A DNA stretch of 64,000 nucleotides from Pseudomonas gingeri (GCF_013386165.1 NZ_JACAOS010000028.1:124001-188000); one strand, 5' to 3'. Positions 41,048 to 50,281 are shown, counted from the first letter of the stretch. Notes: generated by a model from the sequence alone, not told the origin. Numbers and translations: made by a program.

Positions 41048-42315
41048 AACTCAGCATACTCGGCGCCCGCGTCATTGATCCGAGCAGCGGCCTGGATCAA
41101 GTGACCGATCTGCACCTGGAAGCCGGCAAGCTTATTGCCATCGGCGCCGCCCCGACGGGTTTCGCCGCCGTTGAAGTCATCGACGCCAAAGGGCTGGTGG
41201 CCGCCCCCGGGCTGGTGGACCTGAACGTCTCCCTGCGCGAGCCGGGCTACAGCCGCAAGGGCAGCATCAGCAGCGAAACCCGTGCGGCGGCGGCCGGTGG
41301 TGTCACCAGCCTGTGCTGCCCACCCAAGACCAAACCGGTGCTGGACACCTCGGCGGTGGCCGAACTGATCCTCGACCGCGCCCGCGAAGCCGGCAACACC
41401 AAGGTGTTCCCCATCGGCGCCCTGAGCAAGGGGCTGGAAGGCGAGCAGTTGGCCGAGTTGGTGGCCTTGCGCGACGCCGGTTGCGTGGCCTTCGGCAACG
41501 GCCTGGAGAGTTTGCGCAACACCCGCACCCTGTGCCGGGCACTGGAATATGCCGCGACCTTCGACCTGACGGTGATTTTCCACTCCCAGGACCGTGACCT
41601 GGCCTACGGCGGCCTGGCCCATGAAGGCCCGACGGCCAGTTTCCTCGGTTTGCCGGGGATTCCGGAAACCGCCGAGACCGTGGCCCTGGCCCGGGACCTG
41701 CTGCTGGTGGAGCAGAGCGGCGTGCGTGCGCACTTCAGCCAACTGACCAGTGCCCGCGGCGTGGCCCTGATCGCCCAGGCACAGGCCCGTGGCTTGCCGG
41801 TAACGGCGGATGTCGCCTTGTACCAGTTGATCCTGACCGATGAAGCGCTGATCGACTTCTCCAGTCTGTATCACGTGCAACCGCCGCTGCGCACCCGCGC
41901 CGACCGCGACGGTTTGCGTGCGGCGGTGAAGTCCGGTGTCGTGAGTGCCATCTCCAGCCATCACCAACCCCATGAGCGGGATGCCAAGCTGGCGCCATTC
42001 GGCGAGACCGAGCCGGGTATCAGCAGCGTCGAGTTGCTGCTGCCGCTGGCGTTGACCCTGGTGGAAGATGGCCTGCTGGACCTGCCGACCCTGCTACAAC
42101 GCTTGAGCGCAGGTCCTGCCGAGGCGTTGCGCCTGCCGGCGGGCAAGCTGGCTGTGGGGGCGGCGGCGGATCTGGTGCTGTTCGATCCAAGCACCTCGAC
42201 CGTGGCCGGTGAGCACTGGTTGTCCAAGGGCGAGAACTGCCCGTTTATCGGCCATGCGTTGCCGGGAACGGTGCGTTATACGCTGATGGATGGACGGATC
42301 ACGCACCAGGCGTAG
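41044..42315 (+). CDS. pyrC': Inactive dihydroorotase homolog PyrC' (structural partner of PyrB)
   Basis: This 423-residue amidohydrolase-fold protein has the DHOase frame GLVAAPGLVDLNVSLREPGYSR, but the metal-binding H-x-H is replaced by N61-V-S63. Later family segments remain (SHHQPHERDAKLAPFGETEPG and SAGPAEALRLPAGKLAVG). In P. putida and P. aeruginosa this pseudo-enzyme holds the aspartate carbamoyltransferase dodecamer together, while an active pyrC lies elsewhere. Loss of the ligands is thus expected for the gene, not a mutation of this strain. Also written pyrX. Confidence 0.95.
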   Translation: MKLSILGARVIDPSSGLDQVTDLHLEAGKLIAIGAAPTGFAAVEVIDAKGLVAAPGLVDLNVSLREPGYSRKGSISSETRAAAAGGVTSLCCPPKTKPVLDTSAVAELILDRAREAGNTKVFPIGALSKGLEGEQLAELVALRDAGCVAFGNGLESLRNTRTLCRALEYAATFDLTVIFHSQDRDLAYGGLAHEGPTASFLGLPGIPETAETVALARDLLLVEQSGVRAHFSQLTSARGVALIAQAQARGLPVTADVALYQLILTDEALIDFSSLYHVQPPLRTRADRDGLRAAVKSGVVSAISSHHQPHERDAKLAPFGETEPGISSVELLLPLALTLVEDGLLDLPTLLQRLSAGPAEALRLPAGKLAVGAAADLVLFDPSTSTVAGEHWLSKGENCPFIGHALPGTVRYTLMDGRITHQA

Positions 42316-42330
42316 TACCGCGTGACGGCT

Positions 42331-42394
42331 GATCGCGAGCAAGCTCGCTCCTACATTTGACCGCGTACCCTGTAGGAGCGAGCTTGCTCGCGAT
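42331..42394. repeat. REP pair after pyrC', short centre
   Basis: ATCGCGAGCAAGCTCGCTCC-TACA and TGTAGGAGCGAGCTTGCTCG-CGAT face each other across 15 bases. The order of the arms is reversed relative to the other doublets, with the tetranucleotide ends pointing inwards. The rest of this 183-bp gap up to the TM2 gene has no gene. Confidence 0.85.
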
Positions 42395-42498
42395 AGATTT
42401 CAACGATAACGCGGAGCACCTGATGCCCCGCGCCGCCTGGACCTCCATCGCAAGCAATCGAACGTCGACCGGCCGCTCCTGCAATTAGAACCCCGTTT

Positions 42499-42918
42499 TC
42501 AACCCCGCCCATTGTTCCTCAACGAAATCTGGTCATTCAGCGTCCAGAAGTCATACAACACGCCAAACCCCAGCAACCCGCCCGTCAACAGATAGAGCAA
42601 CCCGGTCAGCCATTTGCCCTGGTACATCCGGTGCACGCCCAAAATCCCGAGGAACGTCAGCAGCAACCAGGCCACGTTGTAATCCAGCGGCCCAGCGGTA
42701 AAACGCAGGTCCGCCTCGCGATCCATGCTCGGAATCAGGAACACGTCGATCAACCAACCGATCCCGAACACCCCAAAGGTGAAAAACCAGATCGTCCCGG
42801 TGATCGGCTTGCCGTAATAGAAGCGGTGAGAACCGGTAAAACCAAAAATCCACAGCAAATACCCGAGTAAAACGTTATGGGTATTCGCCGGTGTGCCGTC
42901 CTGCCGATAGGTGTTCAT
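42499..42918 (-). CDS. TM2 domain-containing membrane protein
   Basis: This 139-residue protein has two TM2-type helical hairpins: LLGYLLWIFGFTGSHRFYYG with the G-x-H-RFY motif, and a second copy LLLTFLGILGVHRMYQGKW. TM2 proteins are small inner-membrane proteins of unknown role. The internal duplication of the G(S/V)HR-(F/M)Y motif is clear. ATG 42918 was taken instead of an in-frame start 7 codons upstream. It is monocistronic and diverges from the NlpC gene. Confidence 0.85.
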   Translation of the reverse strand: MNTYRQDGTPANTHNVLLGYLLWIFGFTGSHRFYYGKPITGTIWFFTFGVFGIGWLIDVFLIPSMDREADLRFTAGPLDYNVAWLLLTFLGILGVHRMYQGKWLTGLLYLLTGGLLGFGVLYDFWTLNDQISLRNNGRG

Positions 42919-43169
42919 CAACGCCCTCTCCAAGCCCAATAGATAAATATTTCGTAAAACCGTGTGACTTTTTTACTGTCTCAAAGCGTGTAACAAACCC
43001 TTACCAAAAATCGCTGAAAGCCTTGCAGGGCCTGACTTTCACGTGACCCATGGGTCGGTTTTTGCGGCCGCGGGCCACTTTAAACCCCTGTATTGATTCG
43101 ACAAACGGGCCCAGAAGTGACCAAAAAGCTGTTATAAAGTTGCGCGATTACCTATTAGAGCCTTGCCTA

Positions 43170-43820
43170 ATGCGACCATTTTTCAAGACATGGCTAACCA
43201 TCTGCCTATTAATGCCACTGGCCGCCCACGCCACCAACCGTGAGCAACGTCTTCCTTCCGTCAACGGTCACACTGCCAAATCACCGGCTACCGTTGCCCA
43301 TGCAACCGACCTGACCGCTCCTGTGGTCAAGCGCCCTGGCAAGCACAACAGCCATGGCAAGGCGCATCATACCGTTGCCGCCATCAATCCGGCGGCACCG
43401 AACGCCAAGCAGAGCAGCACCGTGCTCAGCCGTGCGGTAAACGTGTTGGGAACGCCCTATCGCTGGGGTGGCAGCAGCCCGAGCAAGGGCTTCGATTGCA
43501 GTGGCCTGGTCAAGTATGCCTTCAACGGCGTAGCGGCCAGTGATCTGCCACGTACTTCCAATGCCATGGCCGCCGGCCACGGGCAGAAAGTCGCGCGCAA
43601 GGACCTCAAGCCCGGCGACCTGCTGTTCTTCACCCTCAAGAGCCGCAAGGTCAACCACGTCGCCATCTACCTGGGCAACGACCGGTTCATCCACGCGCCG
43701 CGTCGCGGCAAGTCGGTGACCATCGATACCCTCAAGAAGCCGTACTGGGACAGCCACTACGTGATCGCCAAGCGCGTGATCCCGAAAGAGCAGAACCATA
43801 TGCGGGTTGTGCAGCGCTGA
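43170..43820 (+). CDS. NlpC/P60 family cell-wall peptidase (C40)
   Basis: This 216-residue secreted protein has a signal peptide MRPFFKTWLTICLLMPLAAHA, a Lys/His/Pro-rich linker to about residue 90, and an NlpC/P60 domain from GTPYRWGGSSPSKGFDCSGL. The catalytic Cys is in FDCSG, the His in KVNHVAIYLG, and HAPRRGKSV supplies the third polar residue. Such enzymes cut D-Glu-meso-DAP bonds in peptidoglycan stems, as endopeptidases in growth or remodelling. The 251-bp region upstream has TATAAA-like and GACCCATGGGTC sequences, not a clear promoter. An in-frame start at 43050 is rejected because it lacks a signal peptide. Confidence 0.92.
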   Translation: MRPFFKTWLTICLLMPLAAHATNREQRLPSVNGHTAKSPATVAHATDLTAPVVKRPGKHNSHGKAHHTVAAINPAAPNAKQSSTVLSRAVNVLGTPYRWGGSSPSKGFDCSGLVKYAFNGVAASDLPRTSNAMAAGHGQKVARKDLKPGDLLFFTLKSRKVNHVAIYLGNDRFIHAPRRGKSVTIDTLKKPYWDSHYVIAKRVIPKEQNHMRVVQR

Positions 43821-43826
43821 TCTGCG

Positions 43827-43854
43827 TGTGGTGAGCGGCTACCCGCTCACCACA
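43827..43854. repeat. REP-like hairpin between converging NlpC and pilU genes
   Basis: TGTGGTGAGCGG-CTAC-CCGCTCACCACA is perfect dyad symmetry directly after the NlpC stop. It resembles half of the TGTGGCGAGCGGGC elements, with T replacing C, and may serve as a transcript-end hairpin for both convergent genes. Confidence 0.6.
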
Positions 43855-43872
43855 ACAAAACCCCCTACCCCG

Positions 43873-44979
43873 TCACACCGGCCCCAGGCTCAGATTGTCC
43901 TTAGCCTCGCCACCCGCGCCCTTCTCCAGCTTGATCATCAGCCGCAGGTCATTGGCTGAATCCGCGTGCGCCAAGGCATCGCGGTGGCTGATCACACCCT
44001 CCTGATACAACGCATACAACGCCTGATCCAGGGTCTGCATGCCCTGTTCGGTCGAGCGCTTCATCAGTGCCTTGAGCTCCTTGATCCCGCCCTTGCGAAT
44101 CAGGTCGGCCATCAGCGGCGTGTTCAGCAGCACCTCCACCACCGCGCGCCGCCCGAGACCGTCCCGCGTCGGAATCAACTGCTGGGCGACAATTGCCCGC
44201 AGGTTGAGTGACAACTCCATCCAGAGCTGCGGGTGCCGGTCCACGGGAAAGAAGCTGATGATCCGCTCCAGCGCCTGGTCGGCATTCGGCGCATGCAGGG
44301 TCGCCAGGCACAGGTGCCCGGTTTCCGCGAAGGCCAGGGCATGGCCCATGGTCTCCCGGGTGCGCACTTCGCCGATCATGATCAGGTCCGGGGCCTGGCG
44401 CAGGGTGTTTTTCAGCGCTACCTCGTAGGAATCGGTGTCGATCCCCACTTCACGCTGGGTAACGATGCAGTTCTGGTGCTCGTGGACAAACTCGATGGGG
44501 TCCTCGACCGTGACGATATGGCCACTGCCCTGCTGGTTACGATGGCCGATCATCGCCGCCAGGGTGGTCGACTTGCCGGTTCCGGTCGCCCCGACCAGCA
44601 TCACCAGCCCGCGCTTGAGCAGCGCCAGTTGCTCGATGATCGGCGGCAGCTTCAGCGTGGCCAGCTCGGGAATCCGTGTCTCGATGCGCCGCAGCACCAT
44701 ACCCGGCTGGCTGCGCTGGTAAAACGCGCTCACACGAAAGCGCCCCACGCCCTTGGGATGGATCGCGAAATTGCATTCGTGCAGGTGAGTGAAGTCGAGC
44801 CTCTGGCGCTCGGTCATCAGGCCGAAGACCGCGTCCTGGGTCTGTTCCTGGGTCAGCGGGACACGGGTCACCGGCAGGATCTGACCGTTGACCTTCAACG
44901 ACGGCGGCAGGCCCGGAGTGATAAACAGGTCGGACGCGCCCTTCTCGACCATCAGGCGCAGCAGTTTCTCGAACTCCAT
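43873..44979 (-). CDS. pilU: Type IV pilus retraction ATPase PilU
   Basis: This 368-residue PilT-like hexameric ATPase has Walker A VGATGTGKST (about residue 134), Asp box and Walker B motifs (DLIMIGEVRTRETM) and a C-terminal acid-rich tail ending AGGEAKDNLSLGPV. PilU acts with PilT to boost retraction force. It lies 64 bp after pilT and on the same strand, so the pair is presumably one operon, as in PAO1 (PA0395-PA0396). Confidence 0.97.
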   Translation of the reverse strand: MEFEKLLRLMVEKGASDLFITPGLPPSLKVNGQILPVTRVPLTQEQTQDAVFGLMTERQRLDFTHLHECNFAIHPKGVGRFRVSAFYQRSQPGMVLRRIETRIPELATLKLPPIIEQLALLKRGLVMLVGATGTGKSTTLAAMIGHRNQQGSGHIVTVEDPIEFVHEHQNCIVTQREVGIDTDSYEVALKNTLRQAPDLIMIGEVRTRETMGHALAFAETGHLCLATLHAPNADQALERIISFFPVDRHPQLWMELSLNLRAIVAQQLIPTRDGLGRRAVVEVLLNTPLMADLIRKGGIKELKALMKRSTEQGMQTLDQALYALYQEGVISHRDALAHADSANDLRLMIKLEKGAGGEAKDNLSLGPV

Positions 44980-45043
44980 GAACTTCTCCGCGTTACATCA
45001 GGCAGACACCTGTGTGACAGCGTAGAAGCTCACAGGGTTCGCG

Positions 45044-46078
45044 CTAGAAGTTATCCGGGATCTTTGCCTTCTCCCGGGCGTTATCCCGGGTGATCAGGCC
45101 CTTGGTCAGCAGCTCCTTGAGGCACATGTCCAGGGTCTGCATGCCCAGCGAGCCGCCGGTCTGGATCGAGGAGTACATTTGCGCCACTTTGTCCTCGCGG
45201 ATCAGGTTACGGATCGCCGGGGTGCCGAGCATGATCTCGTGGGCGGCAATACGCCCGCCACCGACCTTCTTCAGCAAGCTCTGGGAAATGACCGCCTGCA
45301 AGGACTCCGAGAGCATGGAGCGGACCATGGACTTCTCCTGCGCCGGAAACACGTCAACCACCCGGTCGATGGTCTTGGCCGCCGAGGTGGTGTGCAGGGT
45401 ACCGAACACCAGGTGACCGGTTTCCGCGGCGGTCAGCGCCAGGCGGATGGTTTCCAGGTCGCGCATCTCACCCACCAGGATCACGTCCGGGTCTTCCCGC
45501 AGGGCCGAACGCAGGGCCGCGGAGAAACTCTGGGTGTCACGGTGCACTTCACGCTGGTTGACCAGGCACTTCTTCGATTCGTGAACGAACTCGATCGGGT
45601 CCTCGATGGTCAGGATATGGTGGTGCTTGTTGTTGTTCAGGTGGTCGATCATCGCCGCCAGGGTGGTCGACTTGCCCGAACCGGTCGGCCCGGTCACCAG
45701 CACCAGCCCGCGCGGCACCTCGGTGATCTTGCGGAACACCTCGCCCATGCCCAGGTCGCTCATGGTCAGGACTTTCGAGGGAATGGTCCGGAACACCGCG
45801 CCCGAACCCCGGTTGTGGTTGAAGGCGTTGACCCGGAAGCGCGCCACGCCCGGCACTTCGAAGGAGAAGTCGGTTTCCAGGAACTCCTCGTAGTCCTTGC
45901 GCTGACGGTCGTTCATGATGTCGTAGATCAGGTCGTGGACTTGCTTGTGGTCCAGCGCCGGCAGGTTGATCCGCCGCACATCGCCGTCGACCCGGATCAT
46001 CGGCGGCAGGCCCGCCGAGAGGTGCAAGTCCGACGCGCCCTGTTTGGCGCTAAAGGCCAGCAGCTCGGTGATATCCAT
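45044..46078 (-). CDS. pilT: Type IV pilus retraction ATPase PilT
   Basis: This 344-residue secretion-ATPase-family motor depolymerises the pilus for twitching motility. Walker A GPTGSGKST (about 130), EDPIEFVHESKKCLVNQRE, DVILVGEMRD Walker B, and the PilT-specific AIRNLIREDKVAQMYSSIQ are all present. ATG 46078 was used; a GTG-led extension of 4 codons is possible. Divergent from yggS with a 56-bp shared region. Confidence 0.98.
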   Translation of the reverse strand: MDITELLAFSAKQGASDLHLSAGLPPMIRVDGDVRRINLPALDHKQVHDLIYDIMNDRQRKDYEEFLETDFSFEVPGVARFRVNAFNHNRGSGAVFRTIPSKVLTMSDLGMGEVFRKITEVPRGLVLVTGPTGSGKSTTLAAMIDHLNNNKHHHILTIEDPIEFVHESKKCLVNQREVHRDTQSFSAALRSALREDPDVILVGEMRDLETIRLALTAAETGHLVFGTLHTTSAAKTIDRVVDVFPAQEKSMVRSMLSESLQAVISQSLLKKVGGGRIAAHEIMLGTPAIRNLIREDKVAQMYSSIQTGGSLGMQTLDMCLKELLTKGLITRDNAREKAKIPDNF

Positions 46079-46134
46079 GAGACTCCCCAATACAGGTAGA
46101 ATGCCGCAGACTTTTGACCTGCTGGCGAATTTGA

Positions 46135-46821
46135 ATGACCACGATAGCAGACAACATCACCGCCGTTGCAGCCCGCATCGCTGCCGCCGCCCAGGCCACC
46201 GGGCGTGACGGCGCCACCATCGGCCTGCTCGCCGTGAGCAAGACCAAGCCCGCCGCCGCCGTGCGCGAAGCCTATGCCGCGGGCCTGCGGGACTTCGGCG
46301 AGAATTACCTGCAGGAAGCCCTGGGCAAACAGCTGGAATTGACCGACCTACCCTTGTGCTGGCACTTCATCGGCCCCATTCAATCGAACAAGACTCGCGC
46401 CATCGCCGAGCATTTCGATTGGGTGCACTCCGTGGATCGCCTGAAAATTGCACAACGCCTGTCCGAACAGCGCCCGGCCGACCTGGCGCCGCTGAATATC
46501 TGCATCCAGGTCAATGTCAGCGGCGAGGCCAGCAAATCCGGCTGCACTCCGGCCGACCTGCCGGCACTGGCCGCAGCGATCAGCGCCTTGCCGAACCTGA
46601 AGCTGCGCGGGCTGATGGCGATTCCCGAACCGACCGAAGAGCGTGCCGAACAAGACGCCGCGTTCGCCACCGTGCGGACTTTGCAAGACAGCCTCAACCT
46701 GCCGCTCGACACACTTTCCATGGGCATGAGCCACGATCTCGAGTCGGCCATTGCCCAAGGCGCCACCTGGGTGCGGATCGGTACCGCACTGTTTGGCGCC
46801 CGCGATTATGGCCAGGCCTGA
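46135..46821 (+). CDS. yggS: PLP homeostasis protein YggS
   Basis: This 228-residue alanine-racemase-like TIM-barrel protein binds pyridoxal phosphate through the lysine of LLAVSKTKPAAAVREAY (about K36) and shows HFIGPIQSNKTR and MGMSHDLESAIAQG for the phosphate cup. It has no known enzymatic activity; it keeps PLP and amino-acid pools balanced. yggS-proC-yggT is a widely conserved cluster, which fits an amino acid connection. Confidence 0.96.
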   Translation: MTTIADNITAVAARIAAAAQATGRDGATIGLLAVSKTKPAAAVREAYAAGLRDFGENYLQEALGKQLELTDLPLCWHFIGPIQSNKTRAIAEHFDWVHSVDRLKIAQRLSEQRPADLAPLNICIQVNVSGEASKSGCTPADLPALAAAISALPNLKLRGLMAIPEPTEERAEQDAAFATVRTLQDSLNLPLDTLSMGMSHDLESAIAQGATWVRIGTALFGARDYGQA

Positions 46822-46854
46822 AATGGCCTCACACACTCGTTTTAAGGATCCGTC

Positions 46855-47673
46855 ATGAGCAAGAACCGAATCACTTTTATCGGCGCCGGCAATATGGCCG
46901 CCAGCCTGATCGGCGGCCTGCGGGCCGAGGGCCTGGACGCCGCGCTGATTCGCGCCAGTGACCCGGGCGCCGAGACCCGTGCGCGGGTCCAGGCCGAACA
47001 CGGTATCGAAGTGTTCGCCGACAACGCCGAGGCCATCCTCGGTGCTGACGTGGTGGTCCTGGCGGTCAAGCCGCAAGCCATGAAAGCCGTGTGCGAAGCC
47101 TTGCGTCCAAGCCTCAGCCCCAACCAGCTGGTGGTGTCGATTGCCGCCGGCATCACATGCGCGAGCATGAACCACTGGCTGGGCGAGCAGCCGATCGTGC
47201 GCTGCATGCCGAACACCCCGGCGCTGCTGCGCCAGGGCGTGAGCGGTTTGTTCGCCACCGAGCAGGTGTCCGCCGAACAGCGCCAACAGGCACAGACCCT
47301 GCTGTCGGCCGTGGGCACGGCCCTGTGGCTGAGCGAAGAGCAGCAACTGGACGCGGTCACCGCGGTGTCCGGCAGCGGCCCGGCGTATTTCTTCCTGCTG
47401 ATCGAAGCCATGACTGCCGCCGGCGAAAAACTCGGCCTGCCCCGTGATATCGCCAGCCAACTGACCCTGCAGACCGCCCTGGGTGCCGCCCATATGGCCG
47501 TCGCCAGCGACGTTGAAGCCGCCGAGCTGCGCCGCCGCGTGACATCGCCGGCCGGCACCACGGAAGCCGCGATCAAGACCTTCCAGGCCGGGGGCTTCGA
47601 AGCCCTGGTAGAAAAGGCGCTCGGCGCCGCCGCCCACCGTTCGGCCGAAATGGCTGAGCAACTCGGTCAGTAA
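46855..47673 (+). CDS. proC: Pyrroline-5-carboxylate reductase
   Basis: This 272-residue NADPH-dependent enzyme makes proline from pyrroline-5-carboxylate. FIGAGNMAASLIGGL (residues 8-22) is the dinucleotide-binding loop, VVLAVKPQAM follows the Rossmann fold, and TAVSGSGPAYFFLLIEAM plus RRRVTSPAGTTEAAI are the C-terminal dimer/substrate signatures. It starts 33 bp after yggS. Confidence 0.98.
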   Translation: MSKNRITFIGAGNMAASLIGGLRAEGLDAALIRASDPGAETRARVQAEHGIEVFADNAEAILGADVVVLAVKPQAMKAVCEALRPSLSPNQLVVSIAAGITCASMNHWLGEQPIVRCMPNTPALLRQGVSGLFATEQVSAEQRQQAQTLLSAVGTALWLSEEQQLDAVTAVSGSGPAYFFLLIEAMTAAGEKLGLPRDIASQLTLQTALGAAHMAVASDVEAAELRRRVTSPAGTTEAAIKTFQAGGFEALVEKALGAAAHRSAEMAEQLGQ

Positions 47674-47691
47674 TCCTCGAGGGAACCCTTA

Positions 47692-48282
47692 ATGTTTGCA
47701 CTCAATAGCGCTGCCATTTTTGTCATTCAAACCCTGGGCAGCTTGTATCTGTTGGTGATCCTGCTGCGTTTCATCCTGCAACTGGTCCGAGCCAACTTCT
47801 ACAACCCGCTCTGCCAGTTCACCGTCAAGGCCACCCAGCCCCTGCTCAAGCCGCTGCGTCGGATCATTCCGAGCCTGTTCGGCCTGGACATGTCCTCGCT
47901 GGTGCTGGCGATTATCGTGCAGATGCTGTTGATGGCGGTGATCCTGCTGCTCAGCTATGGCGTCACCGGTAATGTCGCCTACCTGTTGATCTGGTCGGTC
48001 ATCGGTATCACTTCGCTGTTCCTCAAGGTGTTCTTCTACGCCATGATCATCAGCGTGATCCTCTCCTGGGTCGCACCCGACAGCCGTAGCCCGGCCGCCG
48101 AGCTGGTGTACCAGATCAGCGGCCCGGCCCTGGCGCCGTTCCGCAAGATCGTGCCGAACCTGGGTGGCCTGGATATCTCGCCGATCCTGGCGTTCCTGGT
48201 GATCCAGCTGATCCAGAGCTATGTGATTCCGCCACTGGCGGTCATGAGCGGCATGCCGGAAGTGCTGTTCCGGTTGATCTGA
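47692..48282 (+). CDS. yggT: YggT family membrane protein
   Basis: This 196-residue protein has two YggT repeats (each a pair of membrane helices with YNPLCQFTVKATQPLLKPLRRIIP and ISGPALAPFRKIVPNLGGLD). Members have been linked to osmotic shock tolerance and, in plastids and cyanobacteria, cell division; the precise role is unknown. It begins 18 bp after proC. Confidence 0.94.
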   Translation: MFALNSAAIFVIQTLGSLYLLVILLRFILQLVRANFYNPLCQFTVKATQPLLKPLRRIIPSLFGLDMSSLVLAIIVQMLLMAVILLLSYGVTGNVAYLLIWSVIGITSLFLKVFFYAMIISVILSWVAPDSRSPAAELVYQISGPALAPFRKIVPNLGGLDISPILAFLVIQLIQSYVIPPLAVMSGMPEVLFRLI

Positions 48283-48318
48283 TAGCGGTGAGCGGGCGGG
48301 TAGTCCGCGTTATCGTTC

Positions 48319-48407
48319 ATCGCGAGCAAGCTTGCTCCTACAGTGCCTGTGTCGAACCACCCAGCGGTGTACGACCGAGAACGTGTAGGAGCAAGCTTGC
48401 TCGCGAT
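48319..48407. repeat. REP doublet between yggT and metX
   Basis: ATCGCGAGCAAGCTTGCTCC-TACA and the inverted TGTAGGAGCAAGCTTGCTCG-CGAT enclose about 35 bases. Here arm ends point inward as at 42331. The next 80 bp hold the metX promoter region with no other feature. Confidence 0.85.
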
Positions 48408-48487
48408 CCAGGCGCCACAGTCTCCCTGCTTGCCGCTAACCCCCTTGCTCATTAGACTTACGCCTCATTCAAGCGTGAGCAGGGTCG

Positions 48488-49627
48488 ATGTCCACTGTCT
48501 TTCCCCACGATTCCGTCGGGCTGGTCGTGCCGCAAACGGCACATTTCAGCGAGCCCCTGGCCCTGGCCTGTGGCCGTTCCCTGCCGGCCTACGACCTGAT
48601 CTACGAAACCTACGGCACTCTCAATCCCGCGGCGAGCAACGCCGTGCTGATCTGCCATGCCCTTTCCGGTCACCACCACGCCGCCGGCTTCCACAGCCCC
48701 GACGAGCGCAAGCCCGGTTGGTGGGACAGCTGCATCGGCCCGGGCAAGCCCATCGACACCAACAAGTTCTTCGTCGTCAGCCTGAACAACCTCGGCGGTT
48801 GCAACGGTTCCACCGGCCCGAGCAGCATCAACCCGGAGACCGGCAAGCCCTTCGGCGCCGATTTCCCGGTGCTGACCGTGGAAGACTGGGTCCACAGCCA
48901 GGCCCACCTCGCCGACCGCCTCGGTATCCACCAATGGGCCGCCGTGATCGGCGGCAGCCTGGGCGGCATGCAGGCCATGCAATGGAGCATCACCTTCCCC
49001 GATCGCGTGCGCCATTGCGTCGCCATCGCCTCGGCCCCCAAATTGTCGGCGCAGAACATCGCCTTCAACGAAGTGGCGCGCCAGGCGATCCTCACCGATC
49101 CGGAATTCCATGGCGGCTCCTTCCAGGAACAAGGCGTGATCCCCAAACGCGGCCTGATGCTGGCGCGGATGGTCGGGCATATCACCTACCTGTCCGATGA
49201 CTCCATGGGCGAGAAATTCGGCCGGGGCCTCAAGAGCGAAAAGCTCAACTACGACTTCCATAGCGTGGAATTCCAGGTCGAGAGCTACCTGCGTTACCAG
49301 GGCGAGGAGTTTTCCGGACGTTTCGACGCCAACACCTACCTGTTGATGACCAAGGCCCTGGACTACTTCGACCCGGCGGCCAACTTCGGCGATAACCTGG
49401 CACACACCTTCGCCGGCGCCACCGCCAGCTTCTGCGTGATGTCCTTCACCACCGACTGGCGTTTCTCGCCGGCCCGTTCACGGGAAATCGTCGATGCGCT
49501 GATGGCCGCGCGCAAGGATGTCTGCTACCTGGAAATCGACGCACCGCAAGGCCACGATGCCTTCCTGATTCCGATCCCGCGTTACCTGCAGGCGTTCGGC
49601 AACTACATGAACCGAATTACGCTGTGA
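48488..49627 (+). CDS. metX: Homoserine O-succinyltransferase MetX (alpha/beta hydrolase type)
   Basis: The enzyme activates homoserine for methionine synthesis. This 379-residue protein has NAVLICHALSGHHHAAG (oxyanion and nucleophile-preceding strand), the elbow GGSLGGMQAMQW (Ser about 158) and the C-terminal GHDAFLIP His. Most MetX proteins use acetyl-CoA, whereas the Pseudomonas enzyme has been assigned as a succinyltransferase, so the acyl donor is stated from lineage knowledge rather than from residues. metW follows 7 bp later and the pair is conserved. Confidence 0.95.
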   Translation: MSTVFPHDSVGLVVPQTAHFSEPLALACGRSLPAYDLIYETYGTLNPAASNAVLICHALSGHHHAAGFHSPDERKPGWWDSCIGPGKPIDTNKFFVVSLNNLGGCNGSTGPSSINPETGKPFGADFPVLTVEDWVHSQAHLADRLGIHQWAAVIGGSLGGMQAMQWSITFPDRVRHCVAIASAPKLSAQNIAFNEVARQAILTDPEFHGGSFQEQGVIPKRGLMLARMVGHITYLSDDSMGEKFGRGLKSEKLNYDFHSVEFQVESYLRYQGEEFSGRFDANTYLLMTKALDYFDPAANFGDNLAHTFAGATASFCVMSFTTDWRFSPARSREIVDALMAARKDVCYLEIDAPQGHDAFLIPIPRYLQAFGNYMNRITL

Positions 49628-49634
49628 GGACGCC

Positions 49635-50255
49635 ATGAGAGCCGACCTGGAAATCATCCAAGACTGGATCCCCGCCGGCAGCCGCGTGCTCGACCTCGGC
49701 TGCGGCGACGGCGAGCTGCTGGCCTGGCTGCGCGACAACAAGCGGGTCACCGGCTATGGCCTGGAAAACGACCCGGAGAATATCGCCACCTGCGTGGCCA
49801 AGGGCATCAACGTCATCGAGCAGGACCTGGACAAGGGCCTCGGCAACTTTGCCAGCAACAGCTTCGATATCGTGGTCATGACCCAGGCCCTGCAAGCCGT
49901 GCACTACCCGGACAAGATCCTCGACGAAATGCTCCGGGTCGGCCGTCAGTGCATCATCACCTTCCCCAACTTCGGTCACTGGCGCTGCCGCTGGTACCTG
50001 GCGAGCAAGGGACGGATGCCGGTGTCCGATTTCCTCCCGTACACCTGGTACAACACGCCGAACATCCACTTCTGCACCTTCGAAGACTTCGAGGCCCTGT
50101 GCAGCGAACGCTCGGCCAAGGTGATCAACCGGCTTGCCGTGGATCAACAGCACCGCCATGGGTGGGCCAGTAAGCTATGGCCTAATCTATTGGGTGAGAT
50201 CGGCATTTATCGCGTCAGCAGTCCAGGTCTCGCCGATCATCGGATCGCGGTATAA
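49635..50255 (+). CDS. metW: MetW methyltransferase-like protein (methionine biosynthesis)
   Basis: This 206-residue SAM-dependent methyltransferase-fold protein starts MRADLEIIQDWIPAGSRVLD, with the SAM loop LDLGCGDGELLAWL, MTQALQAVHYP and NFGHWRCRWYL. MetW stimulates MetX-type homoserine acyltransferase in several bacteria and lacks a clear methyl acceptor. It is likely co-translated with metX. Confidence 0.95.
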   Translation: MRADLEIIQDWIPAGSRVLDLGCGDGELLAWLRDNKRVTGYGLENDPENIATCVAKGINVIEQDLDKGLGNFASNSFDIVVMTQALQAVHYPDKILDEMLRVGRQCIITFPNFGHWRCRWYLASKGRMPVSDFLPYTWYNTPNIHFCTFEDFEALCSERSAKVINRLAVDQQHRHGWASKLWPNLLGEIGIYRVSSPGLADHRIAV

Positions 50256-50281
50256 ATCGCACGTTTTCGAGGAGAATGACC

